Counted from the first letter of the stretch, positions 32,074 to 41,948 are shown. The stretch is 54,498 bases of DNA from Bacteroidales bacterium (GCA_018064685.1 JAGHUS010000038.1:1-54498), one strand, 5' to 3'. Notes: generated by a model from the letters alone, not told the origin. Made by a program: numbers and translations.

Positions 32074-34071
32074 GTGTATTTCGAAAATCTTATTCAAAAG
32101 ATAAAGCTCCCTTTCCGAAAGGATAAGGAGCTTTATCTGTGTTTATATCACATACTGGGTTTCTACCCCAACAACATCTCTTACTACAAGCAGGCACTCA
32201 TGCACAAGTCTGTTTCGGTGAAGGGAAAAGACGGTCGTTACCTCAACAATGAGCGTCTGGAGTTTCTGGGTGATGCCATCCTCGACGCGGTGGTCGGTGA
32301 CGTTGTCTACCGCCATTTCGAGAATAAGCGCGAGGGTTTTCTTACCAATGCACGTAGCAAGTTGGTGCAGCGTGAGACGTTGGGCAAACTGGCTGTCGAG
32401 ATCGGTCTGGACAAGCTCATCCAGTTCAACCAACAGCACACCAACAGTCACAACAGTTATATGGCCGGCAACGCCTTCGAGGCCTTGGTGGGTGCCATCT
32501 ATCTGGACTATGGCTACGACCGTTGCATGAAGTTTATGGAGAAGCGTATCCTGAACCATGTTATCGATGTGGACAAGACTGCCTACAAGGAAGTGAACTT
32601 CAAGAGTAAGTTGCTGGAGTGGAGCCAGAAGAACCGTATCCGTTTGTATTTCAAGGATCTGCATCAAGGCGTTGACAAGGACGGAGCTCATGTCTTCAAT
32701 ACTTTGGTTGTTATTGAGGGACTGGATTGCGGTCGCGGGAAAGGATATTCTAAGAAGGAAAGTCAGCAGCGTGCGGCACAGGAGACACTCATCATGCTCA
32801 AGAAGCAAAAGGGATTTGAGGAGAGTGTTTTCGAGGCTAAGAGTCGCCGTACTGCCATGGAGGAACAGCCTGAGGCTTTGCTTCCTGAGATACCCGATGA
32901 GGTGCTTACTGCCGAACTCAAGTCGGATGCACCTCAGAAGTCTAACCGTAGCGAACAGTCTTCCAACAAGAAAGAGCAACAGGGTGCCGCCAAGAAGGAG
33001 CAGCAGAGTGCCGCCAAGAAGGAACAACCTGCTGCCAAGAAGGAGCAGCAACCTGCTGGCAAGAAAGAGCAGCAACCTTCCGCCAAGAAGGAGCAACAAC
33101 CTGCTGGCAAGAAGGAGCAGCAAAATACTGTCAGCGAACCAGCTAACGAACAAGTTGCTTCAGACTTCTCTTTTGATTCCGTAAATGTCGGTTTGAAGAA
33201 AAGTACTCTGCCTGTAGAGCAGACTTCCGAAGCTGATTCGTCTTCCGCTCCTAAAGCCAAGAAGCAAGTTAATTCTGACAAAAAGAGCGATAAGCCTGCA
33301 CACAAAAAGAGCGATAAGCCCACTGCCGACAAGAAGAGCGATAAGCCCGCTGCCGACAAAAAGAACGAGAAGCCTGCTGTAGACAAGAAGAGCGATAAGC
33401 CTGCTGCAGACAATAGTGACGAGCAGTCTGTTGCTACCGACAAGGCAGAGGAAACTGATAAAAAGGAGCCGAAGGCTAAGCCTGCCAGGAAGCCAAGAGC
33501 GAAGAAAACAGCATCGCAGTCTGAGGATAATACCGCACCGCAGGCAGAACCTGCAAATGCTGAAGTGCCCTCTGACGTCGAGAAGGCAGTCGATGCCGAG
33601 CAGCCTGTTGGAGCGGAAACGAAGTCCAATGCCGAGAATGCTGCTGGTGCAGAACCCTCAGCCGATGCTGAAAAAACAGAGAAGAAACCTTCTTCGCGTC
33701 GTCGTAGGAAGCCAGCTGCTGAAAAGGCAGTCGAGAAGACTTCAGAGGACGGGGCTACTGGCGAAGCAGAAAAATCAGAAAAGCCTGTAAAAGCAGAGGC
33801 TGTTGAGAAGCCTGCCAAGTCTATAGACGCTAATTCCGTCAAGAAGCCTGCCAAGCCTGTCGAAACTGATCTGGCAAAAGCAGAAGTTGCCAAGAAGCCT
33901 GCCAAGCAAGTGAAGTCCGAGGTTGTTGATACACCCATCGAGACTTCAGCCACCGAGGCGGCTCCAGCTTCCGACGCTGCAACTGATGCCGAAGCACCTG
34001 CTAAGCCCAAGCGTCGCGGTTCTCGCAGAAGATCCTCGTCATTGGGTTCCGCTACACACACTTCCAACTGA
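32074..34071 (+). CDS. rnc: Ribonuclease III with long low-complexity tail
   Basis: Residues 1-245 are a normal RNase III, which cuts double-stranded RNA. The catalytic signature NERLEFLGD is at 59-67 (E63, D67), the second acidic site is near E136 and D145, and a dsRNA-binding domain spans about 171-245. The start is GTG at 32074; it is needed to include the first helix. From about residue 250 to 665 the chain is unlike any RNase III I know. It is rich in Lys, Ala, Glu, Pro and Ser, with eight-residue repeats (KKEQQPAG, about 300-355), then KKSDKPAAD repeats (about 395-450), then an alternating charged tail ending in 'RRGSRRRSSSLG'. The tail is probably disordered and may bind RNA or partners. 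Codon use continues without a break. Confidence 0.88.
   Translation: MYFENLIQKIKLPFRKDKELYLCLYHILGFYPNNISYYKQALMHKSVSVKGKDGRYLNNERLEFLGDAILDAVVGDVVYRHFENKREGFLTNARSKLVQRETLGKLAVEIGLDKLIQFNQQHTNSHNSYMAGNAFEALVGAIYLDYGYDRCMKFMEKRILNHVIDVDKTAYKEVNFKSKLLEWSQKNRIRLYFKDLHQGVDKDGAHVFNTLVVIEGLDCGRGKGYSKKESQQRAAQETLIMLKKQKGFEESVFEAKSRRTAMEEQPEALLPEIPDEVLTAELKSDAPQKSNRSEQSSNKKEQQGAAKKEQQSAAKKEQPAAKKEQQPAGKKEQQPSAKKEQQPAGKKEQQNTVSEPANEQVASDFSFDSVNVGLKKSTLPVEQTSEADSSSAPKAKKQVNSDKKSDKPAHKKSDKPTADKKSDKPAADKKNEKPAVDKKSDKPAADNSDEQSVATDKAEETDKKEPKAKPARKPRAKKTASQSEDNTAPQAEPANAEVPSDVEKAVDAEQPVGAETKSNAENAAGAEPSADAEKTEKKPSSRRRRKPAAEKAVEKTSEDGATGEAEKSEKPVKAEAVEKPAKSIDANSVKKPAKPVETDLAKAEVAKKPAKQVKSEVVDTPIETSATEAAPASDAATDAEAPAKPKRRGSRRRSSSLGSATHTSN
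32965..33420 (+). repeat. Coding tandem repeats in the RNase III tail
   Basis: Two arrays are visible: units of about 24 bases encoding KKEQQPAG-type octapeptides (about 32965-33125), and units encoding DKKSDKPAA-type peptides (about 33270-33420). Small differences between copies (Gly/Ala, Ser/Pro) indicate slippage followed by drift under frame maintenance. Confidence 0.8.
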
Positions 34072-34139
34072 GAAGCACGGCCATGAACGGTCTGATACTT
34101 ATGAAGTTGTCTTTCAATCATTACTAAAGCAAACAGATT

Positions 34140-35678
34140 ATGATTACTTCAGTAGCGCGTTTGATTTTCAAGTCACGACAGAAAGCGCTCGAACGTTATA
34201 AGAATGAAGCCGAGGCGCTCCAGATGGAGGCACTCTTGAAGCTGACAAAGAAGGCTCGCAACACCGAGTGGGGCGTGTCGCACGGTTACCACAGCATCAC
34301 CAGCTATGAGCAGTTTGCGGCCAGTGGTCCTGTCAATACCTACGAGGAACTGAAAGGCTTCATCGACCGTATGCGCCAAGGCGAGAGCGATGTGCTCTGG
34401 CCGGGACGTGTGAAGTGGTATGCCAAGTCGAGCGGTACGACCAACGACAAGAGTAAGTTCATTCCCGTCTCTCCTCAGGGACTGAAGGACACCCATTATG
34501 CGGGTGGACAGGATGCTGTGACATGGTATCTGCGCAACAATCCGCAGAGCCGCATCCTTGATGGTCGCGCCCTCATCCTGGGTGGAAGTCATGCTCCCAA
34601 CTACAATCAGAAGGACAGTCTGGTGGGTGACCTCAGTGCTATTCTCATCGAGAATATCAATCCGCTGGTCAACGTGCTGCGTGTGCCCAAGAAGGAGACA
34701 GCCTTGCTCAGCGACTTCGAGATAAAGCGCGACCGCATTGCCCGTGAGGCTATGAACAAGAATGTCACCAACCTGAGTGGTGTGCCTTCATGGATGCTGT
34801 CAGTGCTGAACCGTGTCATGGAACTGAGTGGCAAGGAGCATCTCGAGGAGGTGTGGCCCAACCTGGAAGTGTTCTTCCATGGCGGTGTAGCCTTCACACC
34901 CTATCGCGAGCAGTACAAGCGCCTCATTACCAGTCCGAAGATGCACTATATGGAGACGTACAATGCCAGCGAAGGCTTCTTCGGATTGCAGGACGATCCT
35001 ACAGATCCCGCTATGAGTCTGATGGTGGACTACGGCGTCTTCTACGAGTTCATTCCCATGGACGAGTTGGAGAATCCCAATCCCACCGTGCTCCCTCTGT
35101 GGGGCGTCGAGACAGGCAAGAACTACGCCATGGTCATCTCCACCTCGAGTGGTCTCTGGCGTTATATGATTGGCGATACAGTCAAGTTCACCAGCACCAA
35201 TCCCTATAAGTTCATTATCACGGGTCGTACCAAGTTCTTCATCAACGCCTTCGGCGAGGAGCTCATTGTGGACAATGCCGAGAAGGGACTGGAGCGTGCC
35301 TGCAAGGAGACGGGTGCTGACGTGCGCGAATACACCGCCGCTCCGGTCTTTATGGACGACAACGGCAAGTGCCGCCATCAGTGGCTCGTCGAATTTGCCA
35401 CCATGCCTCAGGACCTCTCGCAGTTTGCACGCATCCTTGACGAGAGTCTGCAGCAGATCAACTCCGACTACGAGGCTAAGCGCTATAAGGACATCACCCT
35501 ACAGCCCCTCGAGATTGTCGTGGCTCGCAAGGGACTCTTCGACGACTGGCTCAAGGGAAAGGGTAAATTGGGCGGTCAGCACAAGATACCCCGACTGAGC
35601 AATAGCCGTAAGTTTATCGAGGAGATGATGGAACTCAATACGACATCGACCTCCTCGTCAACCCTCAACGAAGGGTAG
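34140..35678 (+). CDS. GH3-family acyl-adenylate-type protein
   Basis: This 512-residue protein belongs to the GH3 family, named for plant enzymes that join amino acids to acyl acids through an adenylate. The ATP-binding motif 'YAKSSGTTNDKSKFIPVS' lies near 98-115, the 'ETYNASEGFFG' acyl-site motif near 277-287, and 'LWRYMIGDTVKF' and 'FINAFGEELI' follow in the usual order. Bacteroidetes members of unknown substrate are common. It follows rnc by 68 bases and has no signal peptide. The native reaction cannot be named. Confidence 0.9.
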   Translation: MITSVARLIFKSRQKALERYKNEAEALQMEALLKLTKKARNTEWGVSHGYHSITSYEQFAASGPVNTYEELKGFIDRMRQGESDVLWPGRVKWYAKSSGTTNDKSKFIPVSPQGLKDTHYAGGQDAVTWYLRNNPQSRILDGRALILGGSHAPNYNQKDSLVGDLSAILIENINPLVNVLRVPKKETALLSDFEIKRDRIAREAMNKNVTNLSGVPSWMLSVLNRVMELSGKEHLEEVWPNLEVFFHGGVAFTPYREQYKRLITSPKMHYMETYNASEGFFGLQDDPTDPAMSLMVDYGVFYEFIPMDELENPNPTVLPLWGVETGKNYAMVISTSSGLWRYMIGDTVKFTSTNPYKFIITGRTKFFINAFGEELIVDNAEKGLERACKETGADVREYTAAPVFMDDNGKCRHQWLVEFATMPQDLSQFARILDESLQQINSDYEAKRYKDITLQPLEIVVARKGLFDDWLKGKGKLGGQHKIPRLSNSRKFIEEMMELNTTSTSSSTLNEG

Positions 35679-35715
35679 GGACTAGGTATAATACGCACTC
35701 TTAGATTTCTATTCA

Positions 35716-37731
35716 ATGTCCATTATACATTATATAATAGATATAGCGCGCAAGTGCCACGTCAAGCGTAGACCTATGCTAGGTCTTCTCTTCATGCTCG
35801 TGCTTATTTTGGCCTCTTGTGCCAGCATCGGTACGCCGGACGGTGGTCGTTATGACGAGGAGCCGCCCAAGGTGCTTTACTGTACGCCCGAGAACCGTTC
35901 AGTAGGTGCCAATAACAAGAAGATCAGCATCTGGTTTGACGAGTATATCAAACTGGAGAATGCCAACGAGAAGGTGACGGTGTCGCCTCCGCAGGTTGAG
36001 GCACCAAACATCCGTGCCGACGGCAAGCGTGTGCGTGTCGACCTGTATGACGACCTCTTGCCCAACACCACCTATACGGTCGACTTCAGCGATGCCATCT
36101 CCGACAACAACGAGGGCAATCCGCTGGGTCTCTATACTTATTCCTTCAGTACGGGCGAGACCATCGACACGATGGAGGTGAGCGGCGTGGTACTCAATGC
36201 CGCCGATCTTGAGCCCATCAAGGGCATCATGGTGGGCGTCTATCCTGCCGACAGCACCTTTGCCGATAGTCTTTTCCGCACCCGTGCCCTTCCACGCGTG
36301 GGACGTACCAACGGTAGTGGTGAGTTCACCGTCAAGGGACTGGCCAATGGTCGCTATCGCGCCTTTGCCCTGCAAGATATGGACGCCAACTATACCTTCT
36401 CGCAGAAGAACGAGGTGATAGCCTTCGACACGGCAACCTTTACCACATCCAATCGTCCCGACCTGCGTCCCGATACGGTGTGGGTCGACACCGTGCACTA
36501 CGAGAAGATACGCATGGTGCCCTATATCCATTACTATCCCGACGACATTGTGCTGCTGGCCTTCCTCGAAAGCGGACAGGACCGTCACCTGCTGAAGCAG
36601 GAACGCCTCACGCCCGAGAAGATGACCTTCTACTTCACGGCTCCCAGCGACGAACTGCCAGTTGTCGAGGGACTGAACTTCGACGCCAATGCGCTCTACT
36701 GCGAGCACAGCGAGCATAATGACACCATCACCTATTGGATTCCCGATACTACGGTAGCCTACATGGACACGCTGTCCATGCGTTTCACCTATATGGACAC
36801 CGACACGCTGGGACGACTGGTGTCGCGTACCGATACACTCGACATGGCCGCTCGCAACACACATGCCAAGTTGGAGAAGGAACGTCTCAAGAAGATTGAG
36901 GAGTGGCAGAAGGATCGTGAGAAGCAGGCCAAGAAAAACAAGACGCCATTGAAGGACGAACCGAACCCGTACGAGGTTGTGTTCCTGGAGGCGTCCATCA
37001 GACCTAGTGGTGCCATCGACCCTAATCAGAACGTCACGTATCGGTTTGACGAACCGATAGCGCGGGTAGACACGACGAAGCTGCATTTCTATCAGAAGGT
37101 AGACAGCAACCTGGTCGACGTACCATACCTGTTCTTGCCCGACAGTCTGAATCCCAGAGTCTATACGCTCTATGCCGAATGGATGCCCAATACGGTCTAT
37201 CAGATGGTATGCGACAGCCTTGCCTTCACCAGTGTGATGGGTAAGAGCACCAAGGCGTTGAAGAATGATTTCCGTGTACGCTCGCTTGACGACTATGGCA
37301 CCATCTTCCTGAAACTCACCAATATCGGACTTCGCGACGGTGACGTGGCGTATGTTGAACTGTTGGACAAGGGCGGAAAGCCGCAGAATAGGGTACCGGT
37401 GAACGACAGTCGTGCTGACTTCTTCTACATCAAGCCCGGCGATTATTATCTGCGTCTTTTTGTCGACTGCAACGACAATGGCATGTGGGACACTGGTAAC
37501 TACGACGCGCAGCTGCAGCCTGAGGACGTGTATTACTTCCCCAAACCTATTTCTGTCAAGGCGAAGTGGGACATGGAGCAGGCATGGAATGTGCGTGGCA
37601 TAAAGCGTAACCTGCAGAAGCCAAAGGCCATCACCAAGCAGAAGCCTGACAAGAAAAAGAATACGAAGGACCGCAACCGTGAACGCGATGAACAGCGTGC
37701 TAGCGAGCGGGAGCGGAACAGAAGGAGGTAG
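35716..37731 (+). CDS. Ig-like domain lipoprotein
   Basis: This 671-residue protein has a lipobox 'LILASC' with Cys35 as the likely lipidated residue; an internal ATG at 35776 (Met21) is a possible start. Residues about 48-150 look like a bacterial Ig-like domain of the Big_5 kind ('PPKVLYCTPENRSVGANNKK', then 'LPNTTYTVDFSDAISDNNEG'). A CarboxypepD-like region and a further Ig-like region follow, and a lysine/arginine-rich C-terminus ends 'RERDEQRASERERNRRR'. Such proteins sit on the outer membrane; the role is unknown. A lysine-rich linker near residues 390-420 separates the halves. Confidence 0.85.
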   Translation: MSIIHYIIDIARKCHVKRRPMLGLLFMLVLILASCASIGTPDGGRYDEEPPKVLYCTPENRSVGANNKKISIWFDEYIKLENANEKVTVSPPQVEAPNIRADGKRVRVDLYDDLLPNTTYTVDFSDAISDNNEGNPLGLYTYSFSTGETIDTMEVSGVVLNAADLEPIKGIMVGVYPADSTFADSLFRTRALPRVGRTNGSGEFTVKGLANGRYRAFALQDMDANYTFSQKNEVIAFDTATFTTSNRPDLRPDTVWVDTVHYEKIRMVPYIHYYPDDIVLLAFLESGQDRHLLKQERLTPEKMTFYFTAPSDELPVVEGLNFDANALYCEHSEHNDTITYWIPDTTVAYMDTLSMRFTYMDTDTLGRLVSRTDTLDMAARNTHAKLEKERLKKIEEWQKDREKQAKKNKTPLKDEPNPYEVVFLEASIRPSGAIDPNQNVTYRFDEPIARVDTTKLHFYQKVDSNLVDVPYLFLPDSLNPRVYTLYAEWMPNTVYQMVCDSLAFTSVMGKSTKALKNDFRVRSLDDYGTIFLKLTNIGLRDGDVAYVELLDKGGKPQNRVPVNDSRADFFYIKPGDYYLRLFVDCNDNGMWDTGNYDAQLQPEDVYYFPKPISVKAKWDMEQAWNVRGIKRNLQKPKAITKQKPDKKKNTKDRNRERDEQRASERERNRRR

Positions 37732-37819
37732 TTTGAGCTTTTAGTTAAGAACTAAAGAGATAAATAGGACTGCGTATAGAGATATTAGCAATTCTATTGT
37801 GCAGTGAATTGTATAGAAT

Positions 37820-37860
37820 AAAAAAGAATCGCTGGGGATGGACCTCAGCGATTCTTTTTT
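37820..37860. terminator. Bidirectional terminator between convergent genes
   Basis: aaaaaagaatcgctg pairs with cagcgattctttttt around a short loop. The A-run on the left and T-run on the right suit termination in both directions, and the flanking genes converge. Confidence 0.85.
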
Positions 37861-37884
37861 ATTTTCTTAATTTAGAAAAGTTTT

Positions 37885-38015
37885 GAAAGAGTAGAACTTA
37901 ATTCTTCTTTCTTCTTTTAGTAAGGGTAGAACCTAATTCTTCTTTTTTCTTTCTTCATTCGGAAAGAGTAGAACCTAATTCTTCTTTCTTCATTCTTCTT
38001 TTTTCTTTCTTAATT
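37885..38015. repeat. Imperfect repeats of GTAGAACCTAATTCTTC
   Basis: Three copies of gtagaacctaattcttctt (near 37891, 37926 and 37969) are separated by T/C-rich stretches up to the fumarase stop. They are non-coding. Confidence 0.7.
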
Positions 38016-38022
38016 AAAGAGA

Positions 38023-39666
38023 TTACAGTATTGTGCAACCTGAGCAGGGCTTCAGCTGCTTGAAGAAGTCGTTGCCCTTGTCGTCGACGAGGATGAATGC
38101 GGGGAAGTTCTCGACGGTGATCTTCCATACAGCCTCCATACCGATCTCGGGGAACTCAACGCACTCGATGCTCTTGATGCTTGACTGACTGAGAACAGCT
38201 GCTACACCACCGATGGTACCGAGGTAGAAGCCACCATACTTCTTGCAGGCGTCGGTGACGCACTGTGCGCGGTTGCCCTTGGCAATCATCACGAGGCTGC
38301 CGCCATTAGCCTGGAACTCATCTACGTAGGGATCCATACGTCCGGCAGTGGTGGGACCCATAGAGCCGCAGGGGTAGCCTTCGGGAGTCTTGGCGGGACC
38401 AGCGTACAATACGGGATAGTCCTTGAGGTACTGGGGCAGACCCTCGCCAGCGTCGAGACGAGCCTTCAGCTTGGCGTGAGCGATGTCGCGAGCTACGATG
38501 ATGGTACCCTTCAGGTTGACGCGGGTTGAAACGGGATACTTGCTCAGCTCGGCACGTACGGCATCCATACCCTTGTCCAGGTCGATCTCGATGCTGTTGG
38601 CACCCTCGCCAGCCTGTGCATACTCTGCGGGAATCAGTTCGCCGGGGTTGGCGTCCATCTTCTCAATCCAGATACCCTGCTCGTTGATCTTAGCCTTGAT
38701 GTTACGGTCGGCCGAGCAGCTAACGCCCATACCTACGGGCAGTGAAGCGCCGTGGCGAGGCAGACGGATGACACGTACGTCGTGAGCCAGATACTTACCA
38801 CTGAACTGTGCACCGAGGCCAATCTTGTAAACCTCCTTCAAGAGCTTCTCCTCGAGGTCGAGGTCGCGGAAGGCACGACCCGTCTCGTCGCCCGTTGTGG
38901 GCAGAGAGTCGTAGTATTTGATTGAACCCAGCTTCACGGTCAGCAGGTTCTTCTCGGCCGAAGTGCCACCGATAACCACGCAGATGTGGTAGGGAGGACA
39001 GGCAGCCGTACCGAAGTGCTTTATCTCCTCGACCAGCCAGGGCAGCAAGGTGTTCTCGTTCTGGATGAGCGCCTTTGTCATGGGGTAGAAGTAAGTCTTG
39101 TTGGCCGAACCGCCACCCTTGGCTACACACACGAACTTATACTCGGCACCCTCGCAAGCCTCGATGTCGATCTGTGCGGGCAGGTTGCACTTGGTGTTCA
39201 CCTCGTCATACATGTTCAGCGGAGCGTTCTGCGAGTAGCGCAGGTTGTCCTCGGTGTAGGTGTTGTACACACCGCGGCTCAGAGCCTCTTCGTCCTCGAA
39301 TCCGGTCCATACCTGCTGTCCCTTCTCGGCGTGTATGATGGCGGTACCCGTGTCCTGGCAGAAGGGCAGGATGCCCTTGGCAGCCGTCTCGGCATTGCGC
39401 AGGAACTGCAGAGCCACATACTTGTCGTTCTCGGTAGCCTCGGGGTCGCTCAGGATCTTGGCCACCTGCAGGTTGTGCTCGCGACGCAGCATGAACTCCA
39501 CGTCGTGGAAGCACTGCTGTGCCAGCTTTGTCAATGCCTCGGGCGATACCTTCAGCATCTTGTGTCCTTCAAACTCGCTGACAGAGACACCCTCCTTCGT
39601 CAGCAGATAATACTCGGTCTTGTCTTCGCCCAACTGAAACATTGGGGCGTACTTGAATTCAGCCAT
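38023..39666 (-). CDS. fum: Fumarate hydratase, class I (iron-sulfur)
   Basis: The 547-residue enzyme interconverts fumarate and malate with an oxygen-sensitive [4Fe-4S] cluster. The three cluster cysteines are seen as C103 ('PFCQDTGT'), C223 ('AACPPYH') and C317 ('GVSCSADRN'). It contains both halves (alpha and beta) of the enzyme in one chain, as in FumA/FumB. In fermentative Bacteroidetes it works in the reductive branch to succinate. It has its own promoter on the minus strand and shares a bidirectional terminator with the lipoprotein gene. Confidence 0.96.
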   Translation of the reverse strand: MAEFKYAPMFQLGEDKTEYYLLTKEGVSVSEFEGHKMLKVSPEALTKLAQQCFHDVEFMLRREHNLQVAKILSDPEATENDKYVALQFLRNAETAAKGILPFCQDTGTAIIHAEKGQQVWTGFEDEEALSRGVYNTYTEDNLRYSQNAPLNMYDEVNTKCNLPAQIDIEACEGAEYKFVCVAKGGGSANKTYFYPMTKALIQNENTLLPWLVEEIKHFGTAACPPYHICVVIGGTSAEKNLLTVKLGSIKYYDSLPTTGDETGRAFRDLDLEEKLLKEVYKIGLGAQFSGKYLAHDVRVIRLPRHGASLPVGMGVSCSADRNIKAKINEQGIWIEKMDANPGELIPAEYAQAGEGANSIEIDLDKGMDAVRAELSKYPVSTRVNLKGTIIVARDIAHAKLKARLDAGEGLPQYLKDYPVLYAGPAKTPEGYPCGSMGPTTAGRMDPYVDEFQANGGSLVMIAKGNRAQCVTDACKKYGGFYLGTIGGVAAVLSQSSIKSIECVEFPEIGMEAVWKITVENFPAFILVDDKGNDFFKQLKPCSGCTIL

Positions 39667-39704
39667 TGTGTGTATTTTTGTTTTCTATTTAGTTTTTCAT
39701 GTCG

Positions 39705-39736
39705 CAAAAATAGTGTTTTTTGATGAAATAAGCAAA
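39705..39736 (-). promoter_or_regulatory. Promoter of the fumarase gene
   Basis: On the minus strand this reads TTTG (39733-39736), 20 bases, then TATTTTTG (39705-39712), an exact match to the Bacteroidetes consensus. The leader to the ATG is about 35 bases. Confidence 0.82.
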
Positions 39737-39798
39737 CCTTACAATAAATATAATTCAAAAATAGGAATTTTGCGAACCGCCTAATGCTATTTTTTTTG

Positions 39799-39806
39799 TA
39801 ACTTTG
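39799..39806 (+). promoter_or_regulatory. -7 element for the transporter gene
   Basis: TAACTTTG is a full -7 match. The nearest upstream TTTG is 26 bases away, not 20, so the -33 element is weak or absent. Transcription would start near 39813. Confidence 0.6.
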
Positions 39807-39812
39807 CACCCG

Positions 39813-39972
39813 AAATAAGGAATTTGCTTGTGCAGAGGACTTATGCGATTAGGTTTAAGGTAAAAGGACTCGACCGGCCTGTAGGTGCGCTCTTTCCCTT
39901 TGAAAAGAGGGGAGTACAACCTGCGACTTACAGCCCAATTATCAATTGTTAAATAACAATTTCAATTCATCA
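39813..39972 (+). promoter_or_regulatory. Structured 160-base leader, possible riboswitch
   Basis: The leader can form a long interrupted stem: ctgta (39879-39883) with tacag (39929-39933), aggt (39883-39886) with acct (39919-39922), and ctcttt (39890-39895) with aaagag (39904-39909). An earlier aggtt (39851-39855) could pair with the same aacct (39918-39922), giving an alternative fold. A final perfect hairpin (aattgtta with taacaatt, 39944-39961) lies 11 bases before the start codon and could hide it. The gene it controls is an ion or citrate-type transporter, so an ion-sensing element is possible. I cannot assign it to a known class. Confidence 0.45.
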
Positions 39973-41274
39973 ATGGAACATTTAATTCCAGCCTGGATGC
40001 TCATCCCCTTTGTGGTGCAGCTCCTCTTTATTGCAGTCCTTCCCCTCACCAAGTTGGGCGAGTGGTGGGAACACAACACCCACAAGTTGCTCGTGTCGCT
40101 CATCCTGGGTGTGCCCGTTGCCATCTGGCTGTGTGTCAATGGCATGAGTCACGAGATAGAGCATCAGATGGTCTACGACTACATTCCCTTCATCCTGCTG
40201 CTGATGGCGCTTTTTGTCACTACCGGCGGTATCTGCATCAAGGGCGACCTCAAAGCCAAGCCTTGGATCAACACCTGCATCCTTGGCGTCGGCTATCTGC
40301 TCGCCTCGTTTATGGGAACCACCGGTGCGGCTATGTTGCTCATTCGCTTGCTGATACAGACCAACAGCCAGCGTAAGCACAAGACGCACACCATATTGTA
40401 TTTTATTGCGGCGGTGGCCAACTGCGGCGGTATCCTCACCCCGCTTGGCGACCCACCACTCTTCCTTCTCTTCCAGAAAGGCGTACCCTTCCAGTGGTTC
40501 TTCTCGTTGTGGCTCGAGTGGGCCATTGTGGGCGCGTTGCTGCTCGGCACTTATTTTGTGGTGGACACCTTCAAGTATAAGAAGGAAACCAAGGAGGATA
40601 TTGCTGCCGACCATGCCGAGCAGGTTGATATGACCATGTCTGGCAAAATCAACATCCTGTGGCTGCTCTGTGTCATTGCCGCCACCATGTTTATCAACAA
40701 GACCTACATCCCCGCCATGGGAGCCGAGGATGCCCCCTTCTATCTCAAGCTGTTGCGCGAGTGGGTGTTCATCATTATCATCATCCTCTCCATGGTCACC
40801 ACCAATCGTAAGGCCCGAGTTGACAACGACTTCTCGTGGACGCCCATTCTCGAGGTGGCTTGTGTCTTCTGCGGCATCTTCGCCACTATGACACCCGCCC
40901 TGATGTTCCTCTCGCAGAATCCCCTGCCTGTCAGCGAACCCTGGCAGTTCATGTACTGCACTGGCAGCCTCTCGGCCTTCCTCGACAATGCCCCCACCGC
41001 TATGGTGTTCCACGCCACAGCCACTACGCTGCCTGCCGCTTCAGGCACTGAGCTCATTGCCGGCATTTCGCCCGCTCTGCTCAAGGCCATCTCGATGGGT
41101 GCTGTGTTCTTCGGTTCCCTCACCTACATTGGCAACGGACCCAACTTCATGGTCAAGAGCATTGCCGAGCAGAGTGGCGTGAAGATGCCCTCGTTCTTCG
41201 GCTATATGTTCAAGTTCTCGCTTATCGTCTGCCTGCCCATCTACATCATCGTTCAGCTCATCTTCTGCCGATAA
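39973..41274 (+). CDS. CitMHS_2/NhaD-like membrane transporter
   Basis: The 433-residue protein has about 11-12 membrane segments. 'TTGAAMLLIRLL', 'GGILTPLGDPPLFLLF' and 'LSAFLDNAPTAMVFHA' are the paired re-entrant motifs of the ion-transporter superfamily. Bacteroidetes members are called sodium:proton antiporters or putative citrate transporters. The asparagine/aspartate pair in 'LDNAPTA' is typical of sodium-coupled NhaD types. The ATG at 39973 is chosen because an upstream TTG start would place a hydrophilic run, unlike its relatives, before the first membrane segment. It has a long structured leader. Confidence 0.85.
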   Translation: MEHLIPAWMLIPFVVQLLFIAVLPLTKLGEWWEHNTHKLLVSLILGVPVAIWLCVNGMSHEIEHQMVYDYIPFILLLMALFVTTGGICIKGDLKAKPWINTCILGVGYLLASFMGTTGAAMLLIRLLIQTNSQRKHKTHTILYFIAAVANCGGILTPLGDPPLFLLFQKGVPFQWFFSLWLEWAIVGALLLGTYFVVDTFKYKKETKEDIAADHAEQVDMTMSGKINILWLLCVIAATMFINKTYIPAMGAEDAPFYLKLLREWVFIIIIILSMVTTNRKARVDNDFSWTPILEVACVFCGIFATMTPALMFLSQNPLPVSEPWQFMYCTGSLSAFLDNAPTAMVFHATATTLPAASGTELIAGISPALLKAISMGAVFFGSLTYIGNGPNFMVKSIAEQSGVKMPSFFGYMFKFSLIVCLPIYIIVQLIFCR

Positions 41275-41449
41275 ATGCGGGGGCGTCAGGCTTTGTTCGG
41301 CGAACAAACGCTTGATGGTGCTGAGGCTGACACTTTGCAAGGCAAATGGCTGAAAACGCTGTCTTGCTGACGGCTGATTTTTGTCGGATAATTCCCTCGT
41401 CTAGGTCGCTCGAGCAACAAATTTTTGCTCATTTGGCTCTATTTTTATT

Positions 41450-41490
41450 CATGCTGCGTCAATCCAAAAATGTCGCAGCATGTTTTTTTC
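41450..41490 (+). terminator. Terminator hairpin, first of two
   Basis: catgctgcg (41450-41458) pairs perfectly with cgcagcatg (41474-41482), followed by a run of T. It lies 175 bases after the transporter stop. Confidence 0.75.
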
Positions 41491-41494
41491 AAAC

Positions 41495-41554
41495 TCCTAG
41501 CGAGTTTATTTTGAAATCGCAGCGATTTTGATTTGTTTTCGCTAGGATTTTTTT
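41495..41554 (+). terminator. Terminator hairpin, second, with nested stem
   Basis: tcctagcga (41495-41503) pairs with tcgctagga (41539-41547) and is followed by seven T. Inside, aaatcgc and gcgattt (41514-41528) pair again. The rest of 41275-41887 has no gene that I can support. Confidence 0.75.
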
Positions 41555-41887
41555 GCGTTTTTCGGGCGTAAAAATGCCGTTTTTTGAAGGGAAATAGCAA
41601 GGTGGTTCTTCTATGTAGTTGATTGCTAATACGTTGTGTAAAATGTGTCAGATTGCGCTATTTTCTGGCATCTTTGGGCGAGTGGAAAATAGTCGATTGT
41701 GGCGTGCCGGACAGGTGTCAAAGTGTCAAAAAACTGTCCGATTGTTTCCTCAGAAAGCCTCTGTCTTTGTCCATTTAATTTTGCTAAAGCAATATGTTAC
41801 GAAATATCAGAAAAAATGTATCAAATGTGTCAGAAATGTACGATTCTGTTATTAAATCTCCATTTTCTGTGAATTTTCTTACATTTT

Positions 41888-41919
41888 TTTGTACTTTATT
41901 ATAATAATGTGTAACTTTG
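41888..41919 (+). promoter_or_regulatory. Promoter of the secreted-protein run
   Basis: TTTG (41888-41891), 20 bases, TAACTTTG (41912-41919): an exact consensus match about 30 bases before the ATG at 41949. It probably drives the first three genes, which are closely spaced or overlapping. Confidence 0.85.
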
Positions 41920-41948
41920 CACCAGTTTATTAAATTTAATTGTAAGAT

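Noticed and set aside
32934..34121. Open frame opposite the RNase III tail
   Set aside because: It arises from the repeated lysine-rich codons read backwards; low complexity with no start context.
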